Shown here: positions 19,701-27,937 of the stretch, piece by piece
Numbering within the stretch: position 1 is the stretch's first letter
How the letters are laid out: every line of letters starts with the position of its first letter
Source: Pollutiaquabacter aromativorans
GTDB lineage: Bacteria; Bacteroidota; Bacteroidia; AKYH767-A; 2013-40CM-41-45
DNA length: 64,000 nt
Assembly: GCA_049177215.1 (NCBI GenBank)
Contig: CP185379.1
Coordinates: forward strand, 2,480,001 to 2,544,000
Direction: 5' to 3'
Translations under genes and position numbers: made by a program
Notes under the pieces: model-generated
The model's input: the letters and a program-made list of their open reading frames with translations, nothing else
What the model was told of the DNA's origin: nothing
The model's database searches: none

Positions 19701-20230
19701 GCACACTCACGACTCAATCCATCAACGGGCGCTGGAACATGAGTCAGCACTTCCAGCTTTCAGGAACTGCCGAACAGGAACTGCGGGAAAACAACTCGGA
19801 ATACTTCAAGACCCGCAACTGGCGGATCTTGTCAAACGCCCTGGAGCCGCGCATCAGCTATCAACGCGGGGTAGATTTTCGTACTACCCTCTCCTATCGG
19901 TATACCGAAAAGCGCAATTTGTACGGGGACACCGGCGAAAAAGCCGTCCTGCACAAGTTGGGAATCGACAGCCGGCTCAACTCCGTCAATGCCGGTACTT
20001 TTAACGCGCGTTTCAACGTCATCCGCATTGACTACAATGCTCCCGACAACAGTCAATTGGCCTACGAATTATTGGAAGGCTTGAAAGACGGCGACAACTA
20101 TACCTGGGGTCTTTCCCTGCTGCGTTCTCTTGGAAAATCGATGCAGCTTACGCTGAATTACGACGGGCGGAAGTCGACCGGAAGTCCGGTCGTACATACC
20201 GGCGGTGTTCAGTTCCGGGCATTCTTCTGA
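16724..20230 (+). CDS. Very large predicted outer membrane protein, function unknown
   Basis: The 1168-residue product has a signal peptide (MRLQRLLVLFLLTAGLFPFR, then GWAQ) and is beta-rich throughout, ending in an aromatic residue (VQFRAFF) as outer membrane barrels do. A conserved-looking N-terminal block lies around 150-260 (GTISRGITFGNNQDVFVNSS, LGGKLNDNVEIVAAITDENI, RRPDSYFLNFFKR). Near residues 843-855 the sequence DLNGNGVKDLDEF resembles a calcium-binding DxNxNGxxDxDE loop. No enzymatic motif is recognised. I know similar long proteins only as conserved Bacteroidota hypotheticals. A -7-like TACCTTTA (16709-16716) stands just upstream. It is monocistronic. Confidence 0.7.
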   Translation: MRLQRLLVLFLLTAGLFPFRGWAQLSSLREMSIPVRADSVQLDTLSIAPGTFQLRTGSGEAVDSSAYRLDWVQGRLYWLRNAPAYKALTIDSVRARFRVFSFLFNNTVRHKDPQRIARGTGGAVNPFVYEPGAQEPMFFRSQGLQRSGTISRGITFGNNQDVFVNSSLNLQLGGKLNDNVEIVAAITDENIPIQPEGNTQQLQEFDRVFIQLNDERNRLIAGDFELRRPDSYFLNFFKRSQGGYFTTNQPVGKGTDGKPNILRAGLSAAVAKGRFARNTFTAQEGNQGPYRLVGNNGETFIIILAGTEKVYIDGALMQRGAQNDYVIDYNTAELAFTPRRLITNQSRIVIEFEYSDRNYVRSLYFLNTEYETRKTKVKLNFYSEQDSKNQPLLQDLDSAQQATMAAAGDNIQLAFTPTADSVAFDGTRVLYAKRDTIVGAEQFSIYVYSTNPDSAYWAVTFTETGPRQGDYILDVTSANGRVFRWVAPVNGIPQGNYIPERLLVTPKRLQILTIGNDWQLDARNRITLEGAFSRNDINLFSRLDKANDDGYATRITFNNQTPLSADTARGWRLDNMVSYEYVARDFKPLDRFRPVEFTRDWNTASVTQPQDEHLAGLQSTLVRPEFGSVGLQVKTFQRGSQYNGLLNGMSTRINWKKIVINSDGSLLSTSGSGLNTRYLRHIVDVSRAFGPIILGLREYGEYNRFRSDAADTLLASSFGWQEWQGSLGYADTSRGRIQLSYKKRYDFGPFGDLLRQLTEADEASLQTEFSRNPKHTLRTTTTYRELRISDTTRTTQEPAKTLLNRIDHSLTLFKNILNATTYFEIGTGQERRQEFYYLEVPAGQGTYAWLGDLNGNGVKDLDEFAISNFPDQAKYVRVSVNTNDYITVRSNQFSEVLNINPAAARTNYSGKPRFIEHFSNQFLLRLDKRTRGEELLSSLNPFSRRLDDSLLVTMNSSYRNMFFINRNDPVWGMDYTWQQNRNKSFLSNGFESRTLTTQSINGRWNMSQHFQLSGTAEQELRENNSEYFKTRNWRILSNALEPRISYQRGVDFRTTLSYRYTEKRNLYGDTGEKAVLHKLGIDSRLNSVNAGTFNARFNVIRIDYNAPDNSQLAYELLEGLKDGDNYTWGLSLLRSLGKSMQLTLNYDGRKSTGSPVVHTGGVQFRAFF

Positions 20231-20237
20231 GCGTGAC

Positions 20238-20270
20238 AAAAAAAAGCCCGCCAAACGGCAGGCTTTGGTT
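20238..20270. terminator. Hairpin terminator between convergent genes
   Basis: AAAGCCCGCC (20243-20252) pairs with GGCAGGCTTT (20257-20266) with one mismatch. The eight A residues at 20238-20245 give a T-run on the minus strand, so it is best suited to end the minus-strand coiled-coil gene, but it also follows the large plus-strand gene. Confidence 0.75.
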
Positions 20271-20286
20271 ATTATTCGCTTCAGGC

Positions 20287-21216
20287 TTACTTGAGATCGA
20301 TCCCTGATTTCCCGACCACCAGTCCTGCGTGGTAGATCTCGACCGTGTACTTTCCTTTGGGGAATTCCGACCCTTTTGCCCAGCTTACTTCCACCGGCGT
20401 GTCGGAGTTGGTGTATTCCACCGTTTGCTTCAGGGTAAAGTTCAGATCGTTGCCGTTGGCCTTAAAGGTCTCGGTAGAAGCCGACATGACCGCGCCATCG
20501 GGACCAATGACCCGGATGTAGAGATCGACCGGACCGCGATCGATGACCTTGTTTTCCGCCAGCGTGAATTTGGTTCGGATCTTCTGCACCTGCTTAGCCT
20601 TGTTGGTGAGCACTTCCTTTCCCGTACTGCGGAACCGGACGCCTTCGGTGGTAACATTCAGGGCCTTCAGGACCGAGCCGGCAGCTACTTTAGTGGACAA
20701 CCGGTTGTTCTCGCTACTAAGATTCTCGGAACGGGAACGCTCTTCAAGCAAGTTGGAGTTCAGGTTCATGTTCTCCGCCTGCAGCTGGGCATTCACCTTG
20801 TTCAGCGAGTCGATCTGAACCGTGTAAACCTGGTTCATCTCCTTCAACTTTGCCAACTCCGCCTTGGCCCGCGCGATCTGGGCCGGACCACCCAACGCGA
20901 TCAGGCGCTGGATCTCGGCCATTTTGGATTTGATCTCCTCATCGCGCTCCGCGAGCTGCGACTGAAGGCCGGCATTGTCCTGTTTGATCTTCTCGTACTC
21001 CGCCCGAACCTGGTTCAACTGGTTCTGCAACGCGTCCTTCTCGGCCGTGGTGCTGAGGATGGTCTGGTTGGCGGCATCGAGGCTGTTCTTTTTCTCGAAG
21101 AACTGCCACAACAAGAGACCGTTGGTGCCCAAGAGAATGGTGATCACAATGATCACGATCCCCTTCTTGGGGCCTTGTTCCTGGTAATCGGTCTTGTTGG
21201 CGTCTTGTGAATCCAT
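20287..21216 (-). CDS. Single-pass membrane protein with long coiled coil, function unknown
   Basis: The 309-residue protein has a short charged cytoplasmic N-terminus, one transmembrane helix at about 19-41 (GIVIIVITILLGTNGLLLWQ), a coiled coil at about 42-180 rich in Glu, Lys, Gln and Leu heptads (DALQNQLNQVRAEYEKIKQD) and a C-terminal beta domain of about 110 residues (VTTEGVRFRSTGKEV onward; YTVEIYHAGLVVGKSGIDLK). I do not recognise a named family beyond conserved Bacteroidota hypotheticals. It is followed on the same strand by nothing, and the small DUF1844 gene lies 22 bases upstream, so the two probably share an operon. Confidence 0.7.
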   Translation of the reverse strand: MDSQDANKTDYQEQGPKKGIVIIVITILLGTNGLLLWQFFEKKNSLDAANQTILSTTAEKDALQNQLNQVRAEYEKIKQDNAGLQSQLAERDEEIKSKMAEIQRLIALGGPAQIARAKAELAKLKEMNQVYTVQIDSLNKVNAQLQAENMNLNSNLLEERSRSENLSSENNRLSTKVAAGSVLKALNVTTEGVRFRSTGKEVLTNKAKQVQKIRTKFTLAENKVIDRGPVDLYIRVIGPDGAVMSASTETFKANGNDLNFTLKQTVEYTNSDTPVEVSWAKGSEFPKGKYTVEIYHAGLVVGKSGIDLK

Positions 21217-21238
21217 GGATTCGTGTGGTTAGGTTGGG

Positions 21239-21505
21239 TCAGTTAGCGCTGATCTTGTCTTTATTGACTTCGTCGACGTAATTCAGGCGGAGCTCGGTAA
21301 GGACCCCGTCCAACATACGTTGTTCCTCGTCGGTCAGTCTTCCGCTGGTCTTGTCTTTCAACATTTCCAACATTTCAATCGACTGCTTGGCCTGTCCCAG
21401 GTCGCGTTCGATCTTATCGGTAGCCGGATTCTTCAGCTTTCCGAGTGCGACCATTCCGGAGGAATGAAAGATATAAATCAGCTGAACGAAAGGAGGCAGC
21501 TGCAT
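21239..21505 (-). CDS. DUF1844-like small protein
   Basis: The 88-residue protein (MQLPPFVQLIYIFHSSGMVA onward) is helical, with the FVQLIYIFHSSGMVALGKLKNP start and the IERDLGQAKQSIEMLEMLKDKTSG core that characterise DUF1844 proteins, which are small and of unknown role. The ATG at 21505 has an AGGAGG-like stretch upstream on the minus strand side only weakly, but a start at 21583 would add 26 residues without family character. It precedes the coiled-coil membrane gene by 22 bases. Confidence 0.7.
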   Translation of the reverse strand: MQLPPFVQLIYIFHSSGMVALGKLKNPATDKIERDLGQAKQSIEMLEMLKDKTSGRLTDEEQRMLDGVLTELRLNYVDEVNKDKISAN

Positions 21506-21625
21506 GTTACTTTTGGTGTTAATTAGCGTAAAAAACAAAGGTAATATTTTTTTAAAGCAGGCAAAGTTTGTCTTGCCCGGCACTTATTACCTTTTGCAAC
21601 ACTCATCATCGGACCAAAATCGGAT

Positions 21626-22804
21626 ATGGCGGCATCGAGGAAAAAGTACAGCCTGCGCAACCGTGTAGCCTTGCTGCGCAGTGGCGAACGCTACTTCGAG
21701 GTGCTGTTGCGGATGATCGCGGATGCCCGGCAGGAATTTCATCTGCAGACCTACATCCTGGAGCCCGATACCACCGGCCGTCTTGTGCTGGAAGCCTTGA
21801 TCGCTGCAGCGGCAAGAGGGGTCGCCGTTTACATCCAGTTGGATGCATACGGTTCAGGAAAGCTGGATGACACCTTGTTGTCGGACCTTCGAAGTAAAGG
21901 CATCCGCATCCGGAAATACGGTCGGCTCATTTCCAGGGGAAAGCTGCACCTGGGGCGCAGGATGCATCACAAGATCACGGTCATGGACAACCATACCGCG
22001 CTCGTGGGCGGGATCAATATCTCCGACAATTACAGCGGTTGGAACGGCAAACCGCCCTGGCTCGATTATGCCGTGGTCGTACAGGGCGAAACCGCCCGCC
22101 AGCTCAATCGCATTTGCCGGAAACGCTGGAAAGACCCGGATCCGCAGCATGAACTTCCTTCCCGCGAGTCGGATCGAGTGCCGTTCGAGGGATTGTCAGC
22201 CAACGACCGCGTTCCCGTCCGGATCACACAGAACGACTTCCTGCGCCGTAAGCAGGAAACGGCGGCTTCGTACCGGCAGGCGATCCGACAAGCACGGAAC
22301 AGCCTTGTGTTCGTCGGCGGCTACTTCCTGCCCGGCGGGCTTGCCCGACGACTCTTGAAAAAAGCGGCACGCCGGGGAGTAGCCATCAGCCTGATCGTCT
22401 CGGCGGAATCCGATGTGGGAGTGGTGCGGAACAGTCGACGCTACCTCTACGGCTGGCTGTTGCGCAACGGGATCCGGATCTTCGAATATCATCCGTCCAA
22501 TGTGCATGGGAAACTGCTGTTGAAGGACAATAGCTTTGTCAGTATCGGGTCCTACGACCTGAACAACCTGAGTACCTATAGCAACATCGAACTCAACCTG
22601 GATATCCGCGATCTGGAATTCTCGGAAATCGTGCGGAGTGAATTGGAAGCGGTCGTTGCCGGATCGTGTCATGAAGTGACGCGGACCCAGCACGGACAGG
22701 AAGGCATTTTCAGGAAGTTCGTCGATTGGGCCTCGTACCAACTGGTCAAGACGCTGTTTATCCTCAGCGTATGGCTGGCAAACCGGGACGACCGGGACAT
22801 CTGA
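21626..22804 (+). CDS. Phospholipase D-family cardiolipin synthase-like protein
   Basis: The 392-residue protein carries two HKD motifs of the form HxKxxxxD: His114-Lys116-Asp121 in MHHKITVMDNHTALVGGIN, and the second in VHGKLLLKDNSFVSIGS near 291-298. This fits the ClsB/ClsC-like group, which makes cardiolipin from phosphatidylglycerol and a second phospholipid by a covalent phosphatidyl-His intermediate. There is no N-terminal transmembrane pair, unlike ClsA; a short hydrophobic amphipathic tail (LVKTLFILSVWLANRD) may contact the membrane. It stands alone between two minus-strand genes. Confidence 0.85.
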   Translation: MAASRKKYSLRNRVALLRSGERYFEVLLRMIADARQEFHLQTYILEPDTTGRLVLEALIAAAARGVAVYIQLDAYGSGKLDDTLLSDLRSKGIRIRKYGRLISRGKLHLGRRMHHKITVMDNHTALVGGINISDNYSGWNGKPPWLDYAVVVQGETARQLNRICRKRWKDPDPQHELPSRESDRVPFEGLSANDRVPVRITQNDFLRRKQETAASYRQAIRQARNSLVFVGGYFLPGGLARRLLKKAARRGVAISLIVSAESDVGVVRNSRRYLYGWLLRNGIRIFEYHPSNVHGKLLLKDNSFVSIGSYDLNNLSTYSNIELNLDIRDLEFSEIVRSELEAVVAGSCHEVTRTQHGQEGIFRKFVDWASYQLVKTLFILSVWLANRDDRDI

Positions 22805-22810
22805 TCCGCC

Positions 22811-23527
22811 TCAGGCAGCGGTCGATAAGGCACGCACCAGGGCACGCTTGGCGATCGGCAGGAAGGTTTCGTCGAACGGCAGCAGGAACTCCGACTCGAT
22901 CACGTAGGCTGCAGGGTTGGGCAGGTTCCGGTGGAAACGCAGGAGATCCGACTTGATCGATTCATACGTATTCAAAAGTCCCTTTTCATAGGTCGCTATA
23001 TAACCGACCTGGATACCCCGGAAGCGTTCGTGCGGACTTTCGTATATGCTCAACTGGTATTCGTAAACGATCGTATCCGAAACATCGCCGGCACGCAGGA
23101 AAATATAACCCGCGTCTTTGTTCAACGGCAGAAGTCCTACCGGAAAGATCCGGCAATGTTCTTCGACAAAATCATAGATCTTCTTGCCTTCCCGTAGTGC
23201 AAGCTCCATCTGGGGAAGCGAAAAATCGATGATGCTGTTCAACTCCTGCATCAGGTTGTCGTCACGGATCAGCTTTTCGTACACCAGCCGGAATTCCTCC
23301 AGCCGTGCGCCGTTGAGCCGCTCGGGGAACTGCTGGTAGAGCTGATTCTTGTTGTCTTTCAATTGTCGCAGATCGCGGTAGTGCTCGATCAGATCGGCCA
23401 GGTGGGGATACAAGCGCTGCTCCGTGAACTGACCGGACACATGCTGCAGGTACGCCAACAACAGGTACTTCTTGTATTCGAAGTCGATGTGATGTTCGGT
23501 GATCCAGTTTTTATTCAACTGCCGCAT
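22811..23527 (-). CDS. Conserved hypothetical protein
   Basis: The 238-residue soluble protein starts MRQLNKNWITEHHIDFEYKK; a longer frame to 23620 adds 31 residues of low plausibility. It has a helical N-terminal half (LLLAYLQHVSGQFTEQRLYP, HYRDLRQLKDNKNQLYQQFP) and an alpha-beta C-terminal half (GLLPLNKDAGYIFLRAGDVS, VGYIATYEKGLLNTYESIK). No catalytic motif, signal peptide or membrane segment is visible. I do not recognise the family with confidence; it looks like a Bacteroidota-restricted protein. It is convergent with the cardiolipin-synthase-like gene (six-base gap). Confidence 0.65.
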   Translation of the reverse strand: MRQLNKNWITEHHIDFEYKKYLLLAYLQHVSGQFTEQRLYPHLADLIEHYRDLRQLKDNKNQLYQQFPERLNGARLEEFRLVYEKLIRDDNLMQELNSIIDFSLPQMELALREGKKIYDFVEEHCRIFPVGLLPLNKDAGYIFLRAGDVSDTIVYEYQLSIYESPHERFRGIQVGYIATYEKGLLNTYESIKSDLLRFHRNLPNPAAYVIESEFLLPFDETFLPIAKRALVRALSTAA

Positions 23528-23673
23528 AGGAGTATGGCTTATGACAGGTTCTACGAACACCCGTAAAACCGGGTTTCTCGGTCGGTATGTTGATAAACAA
23601 CGTTTATCTACGGCGGGCATTGAAATCGCCCGACTAATTTTGGAAGGATAAAACTATCCTAATTTAAACGAAA

Positions 23674-24711
23674 ATGAGGTCAAGGGCAAGAAATATCACG
23701 TGGATCCTCACAATTCCGATGGTAATCGCCATGTTTTGGGGGTGTGTTCCGGCGCGACAACTGGAAGATTCCAAGGCACGCGAACAGCAGTGTCAGGAAG
23801 AGAACGCCAAGCTCAAGGACTCCAATCAGCAACTGAACACGGGCAACAACGAGCTCAAAGCCAATGTGGAGAAACTCAGCAAACAGGTCGGCGACCTGGT
23901 GGCCGACACGACCGAGCAGGGTCGTTCCTCGCGTCGACTGTCGGACCTGTACAACGAGCTGATGAAGTCATACGACAAACTGTTGGCCAACAACGAAAAG
24001 CTGCTTTCGGGTAATACGGAAGAAACCCGCAAACTGATCTCACAGCTCAACGATCTGCAGAAGGACCTTCAACTGAAGGAGGATCGTTTGCGCCGCGACT
24101 CCCTTGCTCTCCTCGAGCGGGAAGGCAAACTCGGCGAATTGCGCACCAGCCTGGAAGACCGGCAGCGCCGCGTCGACGAGCTTCAGGGCATCCTGGGCAA
24201 GAGCGACTCTACGGTCGGCGCACTGAAGAAAGCAGTCAGCGATGCCTTGCTGGGCTTCGAGAACAAAGGCCTGACCGTGAAACAAGACGGCAGTCGGGTG
24301 TATGTCTCCATGGAAGAGCGCCTGCTTTTCGCTTCCGGAAGTACGGCCATCGAGAAAGAAGGCGAGAGCGCTTTACAGGAGTTGGCCAAAGTGCTTGAGA
24401 AGAACCCCGACATCAACGTAACCGTCGAAGGGCATACCGATAACATCCCGATCAACGGTGTCCTGCCCAGTGGCGCGCGCGACAATTGGGAACTCTCCGT
24501 ACTGCGCGCGACTTCTGTCACGAAGATCCTCCTGAAAGGAACGACCATCGATCCACTGCGTGTCACCGCAGCCGGTCGTGGCCCGTACATGCCGGTAGAT
24601 CCGGCCAATACGACCGAAGCCAGGAAAAAGAACCGCAGAACGGAAGTGATCCTGAGTCCGAAGTTCGACGAATTGCTGAAAGTGCTCGAGCAACTCGGTC
24701 AACAGCAATAA
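23674..24711 (+). CDS. OmpA-family peptidoglycan-binding lipoprotein with coiled coil
   Basis: The 345-residue protein has a lipoprotein-like signal ending F-W-G-C at Cys24, a coiled-coil region at about 30-185 (QQCQEENAKLKDSNQQLNT, LSGNTEETRKLISQLNDLQK) and a C-terminal OmpA domain at about 200-330. The OmpA domain shows LLFASGSTAIEKEGESALQE, VEGHTDNIPINGVLPSGARD and RRTEVILSP, including the Asp and Arg that bind diaminopimelate in peptidoglycan. It probably tethers the outer membrane to the cell wall at a distance set by the coiled coil. It ends at a strong terminator and is monocistronic. Confidence 0.9.
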   Translation: MRSRARNITWILTIPMVIAMFWGCVPARQLEDSKAREQQCQEENAKLKDSNQQLNTGNNELKANVEKLSKQVGDLVADTTEQGRSSRRLSDLYNELMKSYDKLLANNEKLLSGNTEETRKLISQLNDLQKDLQLKEDRLRRDSLALLEREGKLGELRTSLEDRQRRVDELQGILGKSDSTVGALKKAVSDALLGFENKGLTVKQDGSRVYVSMEERLLFASGSTAIEKEGESALQELAKVLEKNPDINVTVEGHTDNIPINGVLPSGARDNWELSVLRATSVTKILLKGTTIDPLRVTAAGRGPYMPVDPANTTEARKKNRRTEVILSPKFDELLKVLEQLGQQQ

Positions 24712-24737
24712 AGCGGATCCGGCTTCAACGAAAAGCG

Positions 24738-24769
24738 AAAGGCTGCCCTTGTTCCTCAGGGCAGCCTTT
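24738..24769 (+). terminator. Rho-independent terminator after the OmpA-family gene
   Basis: AAAGGCTGCCCT (24738-24749) pairs perfectly with AGGGCAGCCTTT (24758-24769) around an eight-base loop, followed by a short T-run. It may also serve the convergent gene ending at 24810. Confidence 0.85.
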
Positions 24770-24809
24770 TCCGCTATGAACGGAGCAGTTCAAGGTGTTT
24801 CATGTCAAG

Positions 24810-25811
24810 TTACTGTCCGTAGATACCTTTCTTCTTGTAATAGAACTTCCAGGCAGCCTCCAGCGAGACGTAGGTAAATGAATCGTTCTTCGATGGATTA
24901 CCGCGCGGACTGGTGACCGGACCGATGAAACCGTTCGTGCCACGGCCGGTCGGGTCGGAAATGTATTTCGCGAGCTCGAAGGTAGCGTCGTCCGGGAAGG
25001 CCGCGCGAAGTTCTTCGTAGGTGGCGTAGCGACCACTCACATCGTCGGCGTAATCCGTGATCAGATAATAGTAGTTGAATTCCGCCGAGAGGGTCAGCAT
25101 CTTGTTGTAGTGATACCGGACGCCGAAGCCCGTCGGCACGCCGAGGTTGCACAGTTCGTACGGCGCCTTGCGGTGGATCTCGTTGTTATAGCCCTGTCCC
25201 TCGGTATAGAAATCACGCAGATTGGTTTCGTACTTCCCGTCTTTCTTGATCTCCTGCCCGATGCCCTGTGCATTCTGCGGAGCATTCCGGATGGTGCCAT
25301 CGTTCCAGAAGTAGTAGCGATTGCTCAGATCCTGACTGCCGTTGAACAGGTCTGCTCGCGGTGTTCCGTAGTAGGCGCCGATACCGGCCATCACGAAAAA
25401 GCTCCAACGCGGCTTCCACAGCGGGGTGGCCTTGTTGGGGTAGATGTTGTAGGTAATGCCGACTTCGGTTCCGAAGAGGTCGTTTCGGAAACTCAGGCCG
25501 CGGAGGTAATTGCGCAGGTCCATGCCCTGCTTACCGTTCAGCGGTTTTGTCTCGTCGTACTGCAATCGGTGCCAACTCAGGCGCACCTGCAGGTCGAAGG
25601 TACTGTTGACCGAATTTCCGCCGCCGAGGAAATTTCGCAGCGTGACATTCGCGCCATTGCTCAGGGAGCTAAAGGGAAAATACTTCTCGTTACCCAGGTC
25701 ACCCATGTAATTGGTAACGCCGGTAGAGACTGCCACGACCGCGGCTTTCTGAGCGGCCACCTCCGTGAGCGAGAGGGGCACCAACAGGAGGAGAAGGAGA
25801 GCTTTCTTCAT
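24810..25811 (-). CDS. DUF6089-like outer membrane beta-barrel protein (third paralogue)
   Basis: The 333-residue product has a signal peptide (MKKALLLLLLVPLSLTEVAA) and the N-terminal VSTGVTNYMGDLGNEKYFPF motif typical of DUF6089-like barrels, then alternating aromatic beta-strands and a C-terminal aromatic-basic end. It aligns only in general pattern with the pair at 9380 and 10318. The longer frame to 25940 would add 43 residues without signal-peptide character, so 25811 is chosen. No function is known. Confidence 0.7.
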   Translation of the reverse strand: MKKALLLLLLVPLSLTEVAAQKAAVVAVSTGVTNYMGDLGNEKYFPFSSLSNGANVTLRNFLGGGNSVNSTFDLQVRLSWHRLQYDETKPLNGKQGMDLRNYLRGLSFRNDLFGTEVGITYNIYPNKATPLWKPRWSFFVMAGIGAYYGTPRADLFNGSQDLSNRYYFWNDGTIRNAPQNAQGIGQEIKKDGKYETNLRDFYTEGQGYNNEIHRKAPYELCNLGVPTGFGVRYHYNKMLTLSAEFNYYYLITDYADDVSGRYATYEELRAAFPDDATFELAKYISDPTGRGTNGFIGPVTSPRGNPSKNDSFTYVSLEAAWKFYYKKKGIYGQ

Positions 25812-25939
25812 GACACACACGCCTGTTTTAGAACAAGTCGTGGAAGATAACGGTTTTCCTGAAAGCTGCAACCCCGATTTTGGCGAACTAATCAAAAGGT
25901 CGGGTGATCGCATTTTCCCGTTATTTGAACGAATTTTCA

Positions 25940-25981
25940 TATGTGACGAATTTCAGGTTCCAACGTGAGGATGGTCACATA
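25940..25981. promoter_or_regulatory. Widely spaced inverted repeat upstream of the sulfur genes
   Basis: TATGTGAC (25940-25947) and GTCACATA (25974-25981) are perfect inverted repeats 26 bases apart, in the 217-base divergent gap between the DUF6089-like gene and the flavoprotein gene. The half sites resemble CRP/FNR-family half sites (TGTGA/TCACA), but the spacing is far larger than in a single such operator. The rest of the gap shows nothing else clear. Confidence 0.35.
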
Positions 25982-26028
25982 GTAAAACCCATATCTGAAC
26001 TTTCTTTGATGTACCAATTCAGCATATC

Positions 26029-27294
26029 ATGAAAAGCCATTATCAGGTACTCATCATCGGCGGCGGAACAGGCGGCATCATGACCGCAGCCCAATTCCGC
26101 CGGAAACGTCCTACGGCTTCCATCGCCATCGTGGAACCGAACGAGGATCACTGGTATCAGCCTGCCTGGACACTGGTGGGTGCCGGAACGTTCGATTTCG
26201 AAGCGACCCGCAGAAAGGAATCGACCGTGATTCCGGCCGGGGTGGATTGGATCAAGGATAAGGCGACGGTTTTTCTTCCCGAAGAGAACAAGATCCGTAC
26301 GGAGAAGTCGGGGGAAATCTCTTACGATTACCTGATCGTAAGCGCCGGCATTAAAATGGACATCGACGCCCTGCCGGGTTTGCGCGAAGCCTTGCAAACC
26401 GATTTCGTTTGCAGCAACTACCTCGACCCTCGGAAGACCTACCGGTTACTCAAGAATTTCAAAGGCGGCAACGCGATTTTCACCCAGCCTACCACCCCCA
26501 TCCGCTGTGGCGGCGCGCCACAGAAGATCATGTACATGGCCGAAGAGTACTTACGCAAGCATGGATTACGAGAGAAAACGAATGTCCTCTTCGCCACGCC
26601 GGGTTCGGTCATCTTCGGTGTGAAGGAATTCGCCGACACGCTCAACAGTATCATCCGCAGTCGGAAAATCATCTTCAAACCCTTTTATGCTCCCGTACGG
26701 ATCGATCCTGTCAAACGCGAGATCATCTTCAAATACGTCAACCCGAACGCGGCGATCGATCCGAACAGCCTCAACGGCAATCTCGGTGAAAGCCTGAACG
26801 ATCAGGGCGAAGTGGTGATGAAATACGACTTGCTCCACCTGGCTCCGCCGCAGGCAGCACCCGACTTTATCCAGTCCTCTCCGTTTGCCTACCAGGACGG
26901 ACCGAACAAAGGCTGGATGGAAGTCGACATCCACACGCTTCAACATCCCCGTTACCGGAACGTCTTCGGCGTCGGCGATGCCGCAGCACTTCCCACCGCC
27001 AAGACCGGAGCAGCCATCCGCAAGCAGGCCCCGGTGGTCGTGGGCAATATCATTCACCTGATGGAACACAAGCAGGAGGCGATGCAACAGTACTCCGGCT
27101 ATTCCTCCTGCCCGATCGTCACCGGTTATGGCAAGATGCTCTTGTGCGAATTCAAATACGATAACGTCCGCGACAGCGATCCGTTCCTCAAACGGTTCGT
27201 GGACACGACGAAGGAACAATGGAGCATGTGGATCCTTAAAAAATACGGCCTGCCCTGGCTCTATTGGAATATGATGCTCAAAGGACGCATGTGA
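26029..27294 (+). CDS. Sulfide:quinone oxidoreductase-like flavoprotein
   Basis: The 421-residue protein has an N-terminal FAD-binding Rossmann motif (LIIGGGTGGIMTAAQFRR), a second dinucleotide-type segment, PIRCGGAPQKIMYMAEEYLR with a conserved Cys near 161, and the C-terminal FAD block NVFGVGDAAALPTAKTGAAI. This pattern fits the type II sulfide:quinone oxidoreductase group, which oxidises sulfide and passes electrons to quinone. Further Cys residues are in SSCPIV and LLCEF. Canonical SQR uses two or three redox Cys; Cys161 matches one of them and the others cannot be assigned by eye. It is followed after 34 bases by YeeE/YedE-type genes, which supports a sulfur role. Confidence 0.8.
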   Translation: MKSHYQVLIIGGGTGGIMTAAQFRRKRPTASIAIVEPNEDHWYQPAWTLVGAGTFDFEATRRKESTVIPAGVDWIKDKATVFLPEENKIRTEKSGEISYDYLIVSAGIKMDIDALPGLREALQTDFVCSNYLDPRKTYRLLKNFKGGNAIFTQPTTPIRCGGAPQKIMYMAEEYLRKHGLREKTNVLFATPGSVIFGVKEFADTLNSIIRSRKIIFKPFYAPVRIDPVKREIIFKYVNPNAAIDPNSLNGNLGESLNDQGEVVMKYDLLHLAPPQAAPDFIQSSPFAYQDGPNKGWMEVDIHTLQHPRYRNVFGVGDAAALPTAKTGAAIRKQAPVVVGNIIHLMEHKQEAMQQYSGYSSCPIVTGYGKMLLCEFKYDNVRDSDPFLKRFVDTTKEQWSMWILKKYGLPWLYWNMMLKGRM

Positions 27295-27328
27295 AGCTTA
27301 TCTTGTTGTCCTCCCCAAATCACCCTAT

Positions 27329-27931
27329 ATGCTACTCAACATCCTGATTGACCTGAAGGATCTCATCTCCCAGCCGTGGCCCTGGTACGTGGCCGGCCCG
27401 ATGCTGGCGATCCTCATGTTCATTCTCCTCTACTTCGGCCACGAATTCGGCATCTCGGAAAACTTCCGCATCATGTGCGCAGCCGACGGCGCGGACCAGT
27501 TGAACGAGTTCTTCAAGTTCGACTGGAAATCCGGTGGCTGGAACCTGATGGTCGCGCTGGGAGCGGTCTTCGGCGGGTACATCGTCTCGCACTACTTCCT
27601 TTCGCCTTCCGGCAACTACGCCAACGTTTCTCCGGCAACCGTCAACAGCCTGGAACAGCTCGGCTTCAAATTTGAGAACGGCAAGGTGCCCCTTGTACCC
27701 TACTTCTACGACTGGCAGTACCTCTTCACCTGGCGCGGATTCCTGATCATCGTCGGCGGAGGATTCCTCGTCGGCTTCGGAGCCCGTTACGCCGGCGGCT
27801 GTACCTCCGGACACGCCATCAGCGGCCTCTCCGCCCTCCAATTCCCGTCGCTCATCGCCGTCATCGGCTTCTTCCTCGGCGGATTGCTCATGACCTGGGT
27901 GGTGTTTCCGATGATGTTTCCGTGGAAGTGA
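27329..27931 (+). CDS. YeeE/YedE-type sulfur transporter, first half
   Basis: The 200-residue protein has about five hydrophobic segments, beginning with MLAILMFILLYFGHEFGISE and including a GGFLVGFGARYAGGCTSGHAISGLS block. The GGC-x-SGH signature with its Cys is the hallmark of YeeE/YedE (TsuA-like) proteins that take up thiosulfate or related sulfur species. Full-length members are about 330-400 residues; this is a half-size version and the complementary half is encoded at 28113. The inner membrane location and sulfur substrate are inferred from the family and the flavoprotein upstream. Confidence 0.8.
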   Translation: MLLNILIDLKDLISQPWPWYVAGPMLAILMFILLYFGHEFGISENFRIMCAADGADQLNEFFKFDWKSGGWNLMVALGAVFGGYIVSHYFLSPSGNYANVSPATVNSLEQLGFKFENGKVPLVPYFYDWQYLFTWRGFLIIVGGGFLVGFGARYAGGCTSGHAISGLSALQFPSLIAVIGFFLGGLLMTWVVFPMMFPWK

Positions 27932-27937
27932 TGGGCG

